Below, piece after piece: positions 9,105 through 16,739 of a stretch of DNA of 64,000 nt; the first letter of the stretch is position 1; every line of letters starts with the position of its first letter. Below the pieces are notes generated by a model. That model made no database searches. It was not told the DNA's origin and saw only the letters and a list, made by a program, of their open reading frames with translations. This DNA comes from Stutzerimonas stutzeri (GTDB taxonomy: Bacteria > Pseudomonadota > Gammaproteobacteria > Pseudomonadales > Pseudomonadaceae): assembly GCF_024448895.1 (NCBI RefSeq), contig NZ_JAMOIC010000012.1, positions 62,001 through 126,000 on the forward strand, in the 5' to 3' direction. Position numbers and translations under genes: made by a program.

Positions 9105-9207
9105 ACGCTGTCGAGGTCCCTTATATAAGCGAAGGCATTCGACCGAGGCCAGCGCTAAAGCGCCCACAGCTCAAGCCCAGCGGGCATCAGGCTCTAGATT
9201 CGCACTC

Positions 9208-9233
9208 CTGTAGGAGGCGCGCCCCGCGGCGAA
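9208..9233 (+). repeat. REP-like palindromic unit, copy 2
   Basis: Same orientation as the unit at 9078, about 130 bases downstream, with CTGTAGGAGGCGCGCC and a GCGGCGAA tail. The tandem direct arrangement is common for REP doublets. Confidence 0.75.
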
Positions 9234-9340
9234 AGCTCCGCCAACCAAGTTAAAGTCCGGCGCCACCACCAACCCAGTACAGAAGCCAAAGAGTGAACCA
9301 CCGCACAGCTCCAACTCCTCTCAACGCCTCCCCGCCCCGC

Positions 9341-9357
9341 TTGGCACAGAAGCTGCT
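9341..9357 (+). promoter_or_regulatory. Sigma-54 (RpoN) promoter of the split pilin
   Basis: TTGGCAC begins at 9341. The invariant GG (9343-9344) and GC (9355-9356) are exactly 10 bases apart, in close match to the -24/-12 consensus TGGCAC-N5-TTGCW. Transcription should start near 9368, giving a leader of about 35 bases to the ATG at 9403. Pilin genes of both Pseudomonas and Geobacter are RpoN/PilR dependent. An rpoN gene is in this window at 31287; pilS and pilR are not. Confidence 0.8.
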
Positions 9358-9402
9358 CCTATATCTACAGGTCCAACGACCTCACCAACAAGGAGCTTTT
9401 CA

Positions 9403-9588
9403 ATGCAGTCCATCAAGAAGCAAAAAGGTTTCACTCTGATTGAATTGATGATCGTAATTGCCATTATCGGAATCTTGGCAGCTATCGCAATTCCTCAGTT
9501 CAATGAGTACCGAGCTAAGGCTAATGATACGTCTGCAGTAGCTGACGTAAAAAACGGCACAACCGCCATCATCTCGTCTTTGAACTAA
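9403..9588 (+). CDS. pilA: Short type IV pilin consisting of the N-terminal helix domain only (PilA-N type)
   Basis: A 61-residue prepilin with a 9-residue leader ending in Gly (MQSIKKQKG) and mature start [18 protein letters not shown]. Phe1 and Glu5, needed for methylation and assembly, are present. The mature chain is only 52 residues and stops just after the alpha-1 helix (Pro22 is kept), with no globular beta domain and no C-terminal disulfide loop. Pseudomonas PilA is usually about 140-150 residues. The reading frame does not continue into the next gene, which is in another frame and has its own signal peptide, so this is not a simple nonsense mutant. AAGGAG lies 7 bases before the ATG. 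Base use is more AT-rich than in neighbouring core genes. The closest architecture I know is Geobacter PilA-N. Confidence 0.92.
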   Translation: MQSIKKQKGFTLIELMIVIAIIGILAAIAIPQFNEYRAKANDTSAVADVKNGTTAIISSLN

Positions 9589-9610
9589 TCAGAAGCCTTG
9601 GAGGCGTAAA

Positions 9611-10042
9611 ATGAAAAAGCTAACACTATTGATCGCAGGTTTGATGGCTTCTGGAATGGCGTCCGCCGTGACATTTGAGCAGTCTGGCTCGCTCAAGATG
9701 ACCGATTGCGCACCGCTGCTAAATGAGAACGTGCAGATCAATCTGTCGACAGGCGTCGTAGCGGGTGCGTCTTGCAATACTGCTGGCATCGCCTTGGCAG
9801 GCTGCCATACTTCCGGCCGCACAACTGCACGTGAAGTTGAAGTATTGGTGGCGTCGTCAGATCCAACTGCACCGACCGGAACCATGGTTTCGCAGAACCC
9901 GAAAGTCTATAAGACCGCTAAGGGCCCTGCCGTTGCCACCGGATCGACATTCCAGGGGACGGTCGTTTCGCTTTACCCAGAAGCAGCAGCATGTACAACC
10001 GCTGTCGCCGAAGCTGCTGCGACCACGCGGTTAGCTGATTGA
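9611..10042 (+). CDS. Secreted partner of the short pilin (PilA-C / short-pilin-chaperone-like)
   Basis: A 143-residue protein starting 22 bases after the short pilin stop, with GGAGG 6 bases before its ATG. It has a Sec signal peptide (MKKLTLLIAGLMASGMASA, cut after ASA at 17-19) and a mature part of about 124 residues. Four cysteines (C33, C55, C65, C128) could form two disulfides. The segment GCHTSGRTTAREVEVLVASSDP looks like part of a beta-rich pilin head. No type III leader is present, so it cannot enter a pilus by itself. Its position and size suggest it supplies the globular part missing from the neighbouring pilin, as PilA-C does in Geobacter. Direct homology to PilA-C is inferred, not shown. 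Confidence 0.7.
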   Translation: MKKLTLLIAGLMASGMASAVTFEQSGSLKMTDCAPLLNENVQINLSTGVVAGASCNTAGIALAGCHTSGRTTAREVEVLVASSDPTAPTGTMVSQNPKVYKTAKGPAVATGSTFQGTVVSLYPEAAACTTAVAEAAATTRLAD

Positions 10043-10160
10043 TTGCAATAGTACGGTGGAGAGGTCGGTAGTCCTCTCACTTAGAGATACTAGCATTGGC
10101 TAATGCGAAGCCTACCAAGCGGATAAATCCGTGCGGTTACGCATTGCCTGATAGCTACAC
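10043..10160 (+). other. Hairpin-rich 3' untranslated stretch
   Basis: Between the PilA-C-like gene and its terminator are three short inverted repeats: GAGAGG/CCTCTC near 10060, GCATT/AATGC near 10093 and CGGAT/ATCCG near 10120. No tRNA cloverleaf or riboswitch family was recognised. It may be a stabilised mRNA tail or the source of a small RNA. Confidence 0.35.
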
Positions 10161-10195
10161 AAAACCCCCGCCCCTTTCGGCGGGGTTTTGTTTTC
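10161..10195 (+). terminator. Rho-independent terminator after the split pilin pair
   Basis: AAAACCCC(C)GCC, loop, GGCGGGGTTTT, then a further T run. It separates the abundant pilin transcript from the ABC genes downstream, which must then use their own promoter or readthrough. Confidence 0.88.
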
Positions 10196-10400
10196 ACGAT
10201 TACGTTCTACGCCGTCAAAGCCTACTAGTGGGGTGAACCGCTCGCGCTTTTATCCGACAAGCTCAAAAGCCTATAGAAAGTCTGGACAAGCTTTGCGACA
10301 TTTACCCCCAGCTGCACGCTGATAATGCCACGCACCTTCGGCACGCATTACAATCCCAATCTCACGCTCACGTTTAATCTCTTTGGCTAGATAACCTCGC
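10196..10400. other. Spacer before the ABC transporter genes
   Basis: About 205 bases without a convincing gene. It should hold the promoter of the ABC unit, but I could not pick a clear one. The permease ATG at 10401 has only a weak ribosome site. Confidence 0.35.
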
Positions 10401-11210
10401 ATGCGGTCTTTCCCAAACCTATCAACCGGGCTCCGCCTCGCCTTTCGCGCACGATTTGGCTGGCTGACTGGCAACGCGTTGCTAGTTCTAGCCCTCGCGG
10501 TTTTTTTGGCCGCCCAATTCAGCGGCCGCCAACCCGCGACAGTGGCAATGGATATCGGCCTATCGGTGATCCGCCTAATGTTGCCCCTGGTGCTAATATT
10601 GATGACTCAAGAGCTGTTATCACGTGAATTTGATCGGCGTTATTTTTTCAATACTTTGTCGTATCCGCACCCACGGCATCATCTGTTGTTGGGCCGTTTT
10701 ATTGCCGTAGTTCTACTAACGCTCGGGCTGTTAATTTTGCTTGCTGGCGCGCTCGCGCTACTAGTTGGGTTGATAGGTCACGGCTACGCACAGAGCACCC
10801 CGGTTACGCTGGGCACCCATTACCTCGTCACGATTGCGTTCATAAGTTTGGACCTACTACAGCTGAGCGCTGTAGCCACCCTGCTCGCAGTGCTCGCCTC
10901 CACACCCAGCTTTGTACTAATCGGCACCTTAGGCTTTATGCTCGTGGCTCGTTCATTTGGCGCAATAGTTGAACTGCTGACCCGCAACACAACGGTAGTG
11001 AACGATGCCGACGGTTACCGCTCCGGCGTCGACCTACTGAGCTACCTGCTGCCCGATCTAGGCGCGCTGGATGTGCGCATGGTCACTCTCTATGGTCGGA
11101 TGGAATTGCTACCCGCCGACTGGCCCTGGCTGGTGATGTCAAATCTGACTTACATAGTCGGCTTGCTGGCCTTGGCAGTTTGGGCTCTGCAACGAAAGCG
11201 TTTCGCCTGA
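10401..11210 (+). CDS. ABC-2 type transporter permease of the pilin cassette
   Basis: A 269-residue membrane protein with about six predicted spans (first near residues 25-42, last near 243-263). It has the ABC-2 exporter layout with an N-terminal cytoplasmic segment. The segment QELLSREFDRRYFFNTLSYPHPRHHLLLGR between the second and third spans is a typical coupling-helix region. It lies one base before the periplasmic protein gene and in a unit with the ATPase at 12045. Codon use includes many cta and tta codons, unlike the flanking core genes. The substrate is unknown. A Geobacter pilA locus also has ABC genes downstream, as I recall. Confidence 0.75.
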   Translation: MRSFPNLSTGLRLAFRARFGWLTGNALLVLALAVFLAAQFSGRQPATVAMDIGLSVIRLMLPLVLILMTQELLSREFDRRYFFNTLSYPHPRHHLLLGRFIAVVLLTLGLLILLAGALALLVGLIGHGYAQSTPVTLGTHYLVTIAFISLDLLQLSAVATLLAVLASTPSFVLIGTLGFMLVARSFGAIVELLTRNTTVVNDADGYRSGVDLLSYLLPDLGALDVRMVTLYGRMELLPADWPWLVMSNLTYIVGLLALAVWALQRKRFA

Positions 11211-11211
11211 T

Positions 11212-12048
11212 ATGCATAGACGCCGCTCGCTATCGATTGCCCTGCTTAGTTTCGCGCTGTTCGCCGGGATCGCCACCTGGCGCGCGCAGCAACCAGTGGC
11301 ACTGACACCGCAATTCTTCACCGACCGAGTAGTGATTCCTGCACCATTGCTAATCGCGCTTCATGGCGGCGACCGCTTTCTAGCGGCAGACCTTGAAACT
11401 ATGCGCCTGGCTGCCACTGGCATAGATGACCGCGGCGCTGATACCGATTATCTGGTCCGCGCTCAGCGCGAAGTCGCACGGCTCAACCCCTGCCACGAAG
11501 ACAACTACTATTTAGCAAACGGTCTGCTGACTTGGGGCGGAGCGGTAGAAGAAGGCAATGACGTTTTGCGTGCGGCCGTCGAGTGCCGTTTCTGGGATGA
11601 AATTCCGCCCTTCTTCTATGGCATTAACCTCTCGTTCTTCCAGCACAACAACGAAGAAGCCGCGCGGGTTTTGGAGATTGGCGCAGAGCGCTCTCCGCAG
11701 AACGCCGCCGCCATGCGCAAACTAGCGGTGATGCTGCGCGCCGAGCAGTTCGCCGACGAACGCCTGGCACTCAACTACCTGATTCAACAACGTGACAGCG
11801 CAGCCGACCCAAAGCTGCGAGATATGCTCGACAAGCGCGTTGTTCGCCTTCTGGGTCTGATCGCGCTGCGCGAGGCGCAACGCCGCTATGAAGACAAACA
11901 TGGTCCACTGCTAACACTTGAGCAGTTGGTCGAACAGCACCTGATCGACAACCTGCCAGCCGACCCACTGCGCCTCGGCTATGAGCTGCGTGACGGGCGC
12001 ATCGAACTAAAGAAATTGAAAATCGCCGGATTGGAGGAACAACCTTGA
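11212..12048 (+). CDS. Periplasmic TPR-like protein with a pseudopilin-like C-terminus
   Basis: A 278-residue protein with an uncleaved-looking N-terminal membrane anchor (residues 6-21) and a periplasmic body. Residues 85-200 form helical pairs resembling TPR repeats (LNPCHEDNYYLANGLL, AARVLEIGAERSP). Residues 219-266 (RRYEDKHG, LTLEQLVEQHLI, LPADPLRLGYELRDGRI) match the pattern at the end of type II pseudopilins and related proteins, where a short helix is followed by 'LP.DP..G.Y....DG'. It starts one base after the permease stop and overlaps the ATPase gene by four bases. It may bind pilin-like substrates; this is inference. Confidence 0.6.
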   Translation: MHRRRSLSIALLSFALFAGIATWRAQQPVALTPQFFTDRVVIPAPLLIALHGGDRFLAADLETMRLAATGIDDRGADTDYLVRAQREVARLNPCHEDNYYLANGLLTWGGAVEEGNDVLRAAVECRFWDEIPPFFYGINLSFFQHNNEEAARVLEIGAERSPQNAAAMRKLAVMLRAEQFADERLALNYLIQQRDSAADPKLRDMLDKRVVRLLGLIALREAQRRYEDKHGPLLTLEQLVEQHLIDNLPADPLRLGYELRDGRIELKKLKIAGLEEQP

Positions 12049-12941
12049 GCGCAGCCGTTGAGTTTAAGGGTGTCAGCCATACCTACCAAGCCAAGGGCAA
12101 ACAGGTCCAGGCGGTGCGGGATGTAAGCTTCAGCCTGTCCGAGGGCGAGGTGTTCGGCTTTGTCGGCCCCAACGGCGCTGGCAAGTCCACCACGATCAAG
12201 ATCATGCTGGACATCATTAACGACTACCAGGGTCAGGTGACGCTTTACGGCATTGACGCCCGCCGGGCCGAAGCCCGCCAGGGCATGGCCTATGTGCCGG
12301 AAGCGCCGGCGCTGTACGACCAATTCACGCCGCTGGAAATACTGCGCATGGGCCTGTCCATGTATGGCATCAAGCGCAGCGACGCGGATGCCTGGTGTTT
12401 GCAGTGGCTGGAGCGATTCTCCGTGGACGGCACCGGTAAACGGCGGATGCGCGAACTCTCCAAGGGCAACGCACAGCGGGTCGCACTGGCTCATGCCATG
12501 GCGGTGGAGCCACGACTGCTGATCCTCGACGAGCCGCTGTCTGGCCTCGACCCGGTGGGCCGTAAGGATGTGGTCGAGATTCTCAATGAGTACAAGAAAC
12601 AAGGTGGCGCGATTTTCTTCACTTCTCACGTGCTGCATGACGTGGAACGAATCGCCGACCGCTTCGGCTTTATCAACAAAGGCCAGCTGGTCACCGTCCG
12701 CTCGCCTCGCGAATTGGCCGCAGAACGCGCTGATTGTTTTATTCTGCGTTACCAGGCGGATCAGTCGCTAACGCCAGCGTGTATCGCACTTCGTCCTGGC
12801 GAGTTCGAGTGCGAGCTTGCACAAAGCGAGCTACCGGCTGCCATCGCGCAGCTGGGCAACACCGGTGGCCATCTGCTGACCGTCAAGCCTGCCGTATCGC
12901 TAGAAACCCTGTTCTTCCGCATTCTCGCCGAAGCCTCCTAG
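12045..12941 (+). CDS. ABC transporter ATP-binding protein of the pilin cassette
   Basis: A 298-residue ABC-2 family ATPase. Walker A is GPNGAGKST, the Q-loop region reads YVPEAPALYDQ, the signature is LSKGN (Lys in place of the second Gly of LSGGQ, as in several DrrA/CcmA-type exporters), and Walker B is LLILDEPLSGLDP with a switch His in TSHVLHDVERIAD. About 75 extra C-terminal residues follow the nucleotide-binding domain. It overlaps the TPR-like gene in an ATGA-type coupling (12045-12048), so the permease, periplasmic protein and ATPase form one unit. Confidence 0.85.
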   Translation: MSAAVEFKGVSHTYQAKGKQVQAVRDVSFSLSEGEVFGFVGPNGAGKSTTIKIMLDIINDYQGQVTLYGIDARRAEARQGMAYVPEAPALYDQFTPLEILRMGLSMYGIKRSDADAWCLQWLERFSVDGTGKRRMRELSKGNAQRVALAHAMAVEPRLLILDEPLSGLDPVGRKDVVEILNEYKKQGGAIFFTSHVLHDVERIADRFGFINKGQLVTVRSPRELAAERADCFILRYQADQSLTPACIALRPGEFECELAQSELPAAIAQLGNTGGHLLTVKPAVSLETLFFRILAEAS

Positions 12942-13002
12942 GCGTAATCGTACAGACCGCCTTTTGACGGGATGCAGCTTGTTGCGCCGACCATAGGCCG
13001 CA

Positions 13003-13028
13003 TTCGCCGCGAGGCGCGCCTCCTACAG
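13003..13028 (-). repeat. REP-like palindromic unit, copy 3 (inverted)
   Basis: The reverse complement reads CTGTAGGAGGCGCGCC followed by TCGCGGCGAA, the same family as the units at 9078 and 9208 but in opposite orientation. The three together bracket the split-pilin and ABC cassette. Confidence 0.75.
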
Positions 13029-13140
13029 AAGCTTGATCATCCGCTGAGCATTTGCCAGTGGCTGGCCTTGAGGCGTCTACCGGGCTAGCATCGAGCCTTC
13101 TTTGCCAAAGCGCAGCGCAGCCCAAATCCCAGGAGGATTC

Positions 13141-13578
13141 ATGAGCTTTACCGTTTATCTGTCCGGCGAAATTCACACCGACTGGCGCGACGAGATCAAG
13201 CGTGGCGCCGCCGCAGCCGGATTGGATGTGCTATTCACCTCAGCCGTAACCGATCACGAAGCCAGCGATGCCGCTGGTGATTGCCTAGGCGCCGAGCCCA
13301 ACGCCTTCTGGCGCGACCACAAGTCATCCAAGGTCAATGCAATCCGCACCAAGACGCTGATCCAGCAAGCGGACCTCGTGGTGGTGCGTTTCGGCGATAG
13401 GTACAAGCAGTGGAACGCGGCGTTTGATGCCGGTTACTGCGCCGCGCTGGGCAAGCCTTATGTCACGCTGCATGACGACGATATTGTGCACCCGCTGAAG
13501 GAAGTCGATGCGGCTGCCATGGCATGGGCCACCACTACCGAACAGGTCGTGGAAATTCTGAAATACGTGGTGCAGTAA
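13141..13578 (+). CDS. YtoQ family protein
   Basis: A 145-residue protein starting MSFTVYLSGEIHTDWRDEI and containing DLVVVRFGDRYKQWNAAFDAGYCAALGKPYVTLHDDD, which identify the YtoQ family. This is related in fold to nucleoside 2-deoxyribosyltransferase-like proteins, but no activity is established. AGGAGG (13131-13136) fits the ATG at 13141. It stands alone between a REP unit and a terminator, outside the pilin cassette. Confidence 0.85.
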   Translation: MSFTVYLSGEIHTDWRDEIKRGAAAAGLDVLFTSAVTDHEASDAAGDCLGAEPNAFWRDHKSSKVNAIRTKTLIQQADLVVVRFGDRYKQWNAAFDAGYCAALGKPYVTLHDDDIVHPLKEVDAAAMAWATTTEQVVEILKYVVQ

Positions 13579-13655
13579 GACCCGTAGTGACTTGCAAGTG
13601 CCACGGATCAAATCCGTAGATCATTCTTAAGCGATCCGCCTGCCCCAACAAAAAG

Positions 13656-13680
13656 AAACCCCGCCACTTGGGCGGGGTTG
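13656..13680 (-). terminator. Terminator between ytoQ and cysNC
   Basis: The stem AACCCCGCC/GGCGGGGTT has a 7-base loop. On the minus strand it is followed by TTCTTTTTG, so it best serves the cysD-cysNC transcript, 54 bases after cysNC; it may also stop ytoQ. Confidence 0.8.
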
Positions 13681-13733
13681 ATCATCACCCTGAACGCCCT
13701 GACTACCCAAGGCGGAATGGCTTACTTCATTGA

Positions 13734-15632
13734 TCAGATAGCGCCACGCTTGCGCAGCAGATCGATAACCTGCTTTGCACTTTCCTCGACCGTAAGCGAC
13801 TCGGTGTCGATCACCAGATCAGCATTACTCGGCACATCGTAAGGGAAGGATTCACCGGGGATGTTATCATCCGCCGCTGCGTACAAGCCCTGCGGGTCAC
13901 GTTGCTGGCAGGCTTGCGGCGATGCCTGTACATAGACCGTCAGCATCCGGTCGCTGCCGATCAGCGCCTTGGCTTGTTCACGTCCTTCCGCATCTGGCGC
14001 GACGAACGCAGCCAGCGTCAGCAGGCCCGCCTCGTTGAACTGACGCGCCACATGCGCGGCGCGGCGCCAGTTCTCGGTACGGCCGGCGCGGTCTTGTGGC
14101 AGACCCTTGTTCAGATCGTGGCGCAGGTTCTGGCCATCCAGCACGTACACAGCGCGGCCCATGTCGAACAACTTTCGCTCAACCGCGTAGGCCAGCGTGC
14201 TCTTGCCTGCGCCGGACAAGCCGGTGAACAGTACAGTAGCAGGCTGTTGGCCGAAGCGGCTTGCGCGCTCCTCGGTCAGTACGTGAGCGAGAGCGCCGTG
14301 ATGTCCTGATGGGCCGTGAGCGACCGGATCGGCAATGATCATTCCCGCGCCAACAGTGGCATTGGTGAGGCGGTCGATGATGATGAAGGAGCCGGTAGTG
14401 CGGTTCTGCGCGTAGCCGTCCAGTGCAATCGGCGCGTCGAGGCTGATTTTTACCCGGCCGATCTCGTTGAGCTGCAAGCTGCTCGCGGGGCCATGCTCCA
14501 GGGTGTTCACATCGACCCGATGGGTGATGCTGGCGATGGAGCCCGGCACGTAGCTCGTGGCGCGTTTGATGTCGTATTTCTTGCCCGGCAGCATCGGCTC
14601 CTCGGCCATCCACACCAGCATGGCGTCGAAACCGTCGGTGATGCGAGGCTGGTTGTCGGCGTGTACCAGCATGTCGCCGCGCGATACGTCGATCTCGTCT
14701 TCAAGCGTCAGGGTAACAGCCTCACCCGGTGTCGCCTGCTCCAGTTCGCCATCAAAGGTCACGATGGATTTTACGGTGCTGCGTTTGCCGGACGGCAGCA
14801 CGACCACTTCGTCGCCCTTGCGCACGACACCGCTGGCAAGGGTGCCGGCGAAGCCGCGGAAGTTGAGGTTGGGACGGTTGACGTACTGCACGGGAAAGCG
14901 CAGGTCATCGAAGTTGCGGTCGCCCGCAATCTCGACGCTTTCAAGGATCTCCATCAACGACTGCCCTTCATACCACGGCGCGCGCTCGGATGGGTTGACT
15001 ACGTTGTCGCCTTTGAGCGCCGACATCGGCACGAAATGCAGCGAGGATGGCTTGAGTTCGATGCGCTCGGCGAAGGCCAAGTAATCGGCCTTGATACGCT
15101 CGAAAACGGTCTGATCGAAGTCCATCAGGTCCATCTTGTTGATGGCCACGACGATGTGCTTGATGCCGAGCAGCGAGGTGATGAAGCTGTGGCGCTTGGT
15201 CTGAGTTTGCACGCCATAGCGCGCATCGACCAGGATGATCGCAAGGTCGCAGGTGGATGCGCCGGTCGCCATGTTGCGCGTGTACTGCTCATGGCCGGGG
15301 GTGTCGGCGATGATGAACTTGCGCTTGGCGGTTGAAAAATAGCGGTAGGCGACATCAATGGTGATGCCCTGCTCCCGCTCGGCCTGCAGGCCGTCGACCA
15401 GCAACGCCAGGTCGACGTCGTCGCCCGTCGTGCCGGATTTTTTCGAATCGCGAGTGATGGCTTCCAGATGGTCTTCGTAAATCATCTTGGAGTCATGCAG
15501 CAGGCGCCCTATCAGGGTGCTCTTGCCGTCATCGACGTTGCCGCAGGTGAGAAAGCGCAGCAGCTCTTTGCGTTCGTGCTGGGACAGGTACGCGAGGATG
15601 TCCTCGCTGATCAAATCAGACTGATGAGACAT
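13734..15632 (-). CDS. cysNC: Bifunctional sulfate adenylyltransferase subunit 1 / adenylylsulfate kinase
   Basis: A 632-residue fusion. The N-terminal CysN GTPase has GNVDDGKST at 31-39, the switch [12 protein letters not shown] and NKMDL; it drives ATP sulfurylase activity of the CysD partner. From about residue 460 a CysC-type APS kinase follows with P-loop GLSGAGKST at 471-479, making PAPS. The fusion is the usual form in Pseudomonas. It follows cysD by 12 bases in one operon for assimilatory sulfate activation. Confidence 0.97.
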   Translation of the reverse strand: MSHQSDLISEDILAYLSQHERKELLRFLTCGNVDDGKSTLIGRLLHDSKMIYEDHLEAITRDSKKSGTTGDDVDLALLVDGLQAEREQGITIDVAYRYFSTAKRKFIIADTPGHEQYTRNMATGASTCDLAIILVDARYGVQTQTKRHSFITSLLGIKHIVVAINKMDLMDFDQTVFERIKADYLAFAERIELKPSSLHFVPMSALKGDNVVNPSERAPWYEGQSLMEILESVEIAGDRNFDDLRFPVQYVNRPNLNFRGFAGTLASGVVRKGDEVVVLPSGKRSTVKSIVTFDGELEQATPGEAVTLTLEDEIDVSRGDMLVHADNQPRITDGFDAMLVWMAEEPMLPGKKYDIKRATSYVPGSIASITHRVDVNTLEHGPASSLQLNEIGRVKISLDAPIALDGYAQNRTTGSFIIIDRLTNATVGAGMIIADPVAHGPSGHHGALAHVLTEERASRFGQQPATVLFTGLSGAGKSTLAYAVERKLFDMGRAVYVLDGQNLRHDLNKGLPQDRAGRTENWRRAAHVARQFNEAGLLTLAAFVAPDAEGREQAKALIGSDRMLTVYVQASPQACQQRDPQGLYAAADDNIPGESFPYDVPSNADLVIDTESLTVEESAKQVIDLLRKRGAI

Positions 15633-15644
15633 GGTGCGGAATCC

Positions 15645-16562
15645 TTAGAAGTAGCCCTGACGTTTCTTTTCTTCCATCGAACCAGCGCCATCGTGGTCGA
15701 TGACCCGGCCCTGACGTTCGGAAGTACGCGTCAGGAGCATTTCCTGGATGATCTCCGGAAGGCTGGTGGCCGTGGACTCCACCGCGCCCGTCAGCGGGTA
15801 GCAGCCAAGGGTACGGAAGCGGACCATACGCTTCTCGATCCGGCCTTTTTCCTCGTCGGACAGGTGTTCGAGGATGCGCTCGTCGTCGATCATGATCAGC
15901 GTGCCGTTCTTCTCGATGACTTCGCGCTCGGCTGCGAAGTACAGCGGGACGATTGGAATCTGCTCCATATAGATGTACTGCCAGATATCCAGCTCGGTCC
16001 AGTTCGACAGTGGGAAGACGCGGATGGACTCACCTTTCTTCACGTTGCCGTTGTACACGTTCCAGAGTTCAGGACGCTGATTCTTAGGGTCCCAGCGGTG
16101 CTTGCTATCGCGGAACGAATAGACGCGCTCCTTCGCGCGGGACTTCTCTTCGTCACGCCGCGCGCCACCAAAGGCAGCATCGAAACCGTGCTTGTCGAGC
16201 GCCTGCTTGAGGCCTTCGGTCTTCATGATGTCGGTGTGCTTGGCGCTGCCGTGCGTGAACGGGTTGATGTTTTGCGCCACGCCGTCCGGATTGATGTGCG
16301 TGATCAAATCCAGATCCATTTCGGAGACCATCTTCTCGCGGAAGCGGTACATCTCCTGAAATTTCCAGCGCGTGTCGACATGCATCACGGGAAACGGCAG
16401 ACGACCGGGAAAGAAGGCCTTGCGTGCCAGATGCAACATCACGGCCGAATCCTTGCCGATGGAATAGAGCATCACCGGGTTATCGAACTCGGCGGCCACC
16501 TCACGGATGATGTGGATGCTTTCCGCCTCCAGCTGTTTCAGATGCGTCAGTTTGTCGACCAT
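15645..16562 (-). CDS. cysD: Sulfate adenylyltransferase subunit 2
   Basis: A 305-residue ATP sulfurylase catalytic subunit of the PAPS-reductase/N-type PPase fold. The PP-loop [13 protein letters not shown] is near residues 34-46, and [12 protein letters not shown] and [16 protein letters not shown] are conserved. It is the first gene of cysD-cysNC. The AT-rich stretch upstream (16600-16680) is a likely CysB-controlled promoter region, with a possible -10 TAGAAT at 16633-16638 on the minus strand. Confidence 0.97.
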   Translation of the reverse strand: MVDKLTHLKQLEAESIHIIREVAAEFDNPVMLYSIGKDSAVMLHLARKAFFPGRLPFPVMHVDTRWKFQEMYRFREKMVSEMDLDLITHINPDGVAQNINPFTHGSAKHTDIMKTEGLKQALDKHGFDAAFGGARRDEEKSRAKERVYSFRDSKHRWDPKNQRPELWNVYNGNVKKGESIRVFPLSNWTELDIWQYIYMEQIPIVPLYFAAEREVIEKNGTLIMIDDERILEHLSDEEKGRIEKRMVRFRTLGCYPLTGAVESTATSLPEIIQEMLLTRTSERQGRVIDHDGAGSMEEKKRQGYF

Positions 16563-16739
16563 GGCTACTCACGAATTTGCAGGTGGACGGCCGGCTCAGC
16601 CGGAAAGAGGCGCAACTTTAACACGACACAAAATTCTAATCAGGCTGCTACTTAGATCTAAATGCTCTAGCTTTATGCCAGCGCTATTGGCCCAAGACGC
16701 GAGTACTTCTGCTTCTAAACCCTGTCGCCGAAAAACCAC

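Larger units (their letters stand above)
8967..9340. other. Long leader between pilB and the split pilin, containing REP-like repeats
   Basis: There is no coding sequence here. Two CTGTC motifs (8991-8995 and 9017-9021) resemble the PilR-site half element known upstream of Pseudomonas pilA, but they lie more than 300 bases from the sigma-54 promoter. Two direct REP-like units at 9078 and 9208 sit between them and the promoter. Confidence 0.45.

Noticed and set aside
9078-9233. A CRISPR array made of the repeats upstream of the pilin
   Set aside because: Only two units spaced about 100 bases apart, with palindromic GC cores typical of REP sequences, and no cas genes.
9403-10042. The short pilin as a broken full-length pilA with a premature stop
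   Set aside because: The following gene is in a different frame, has GGAGG before its ATG and begins with a cleavable signal peptide; a nonsense or simple frameshift mutation would not create these.
10060-10150. A cyclic-di-GMP (GEMM) riboswitch near the pilin genes
   Set aside because: The conserved GEMM core segments are absent and the stretch lies after, not before, the pilin genes.
10043-10160. A tRNA gene downstream of the pilin, as found next to pilA in P. aeruginosa
   Set aside because: No acceptor stem, T-loop GGTTCGA or CCA end could be found; only short hairpins are present.
8902-13140. An insertion sequence or prophage carrying the pilin cassette
   Set aside because: No transposase, integrase or target duplication was seen; only REP-like repeats flank the block.
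14316-15335. Long plus-strand open frame opposite cysNC
   Set aside because: It is a shadow of the high-GC cysNC codons; the minus-strand protein has all motifs.
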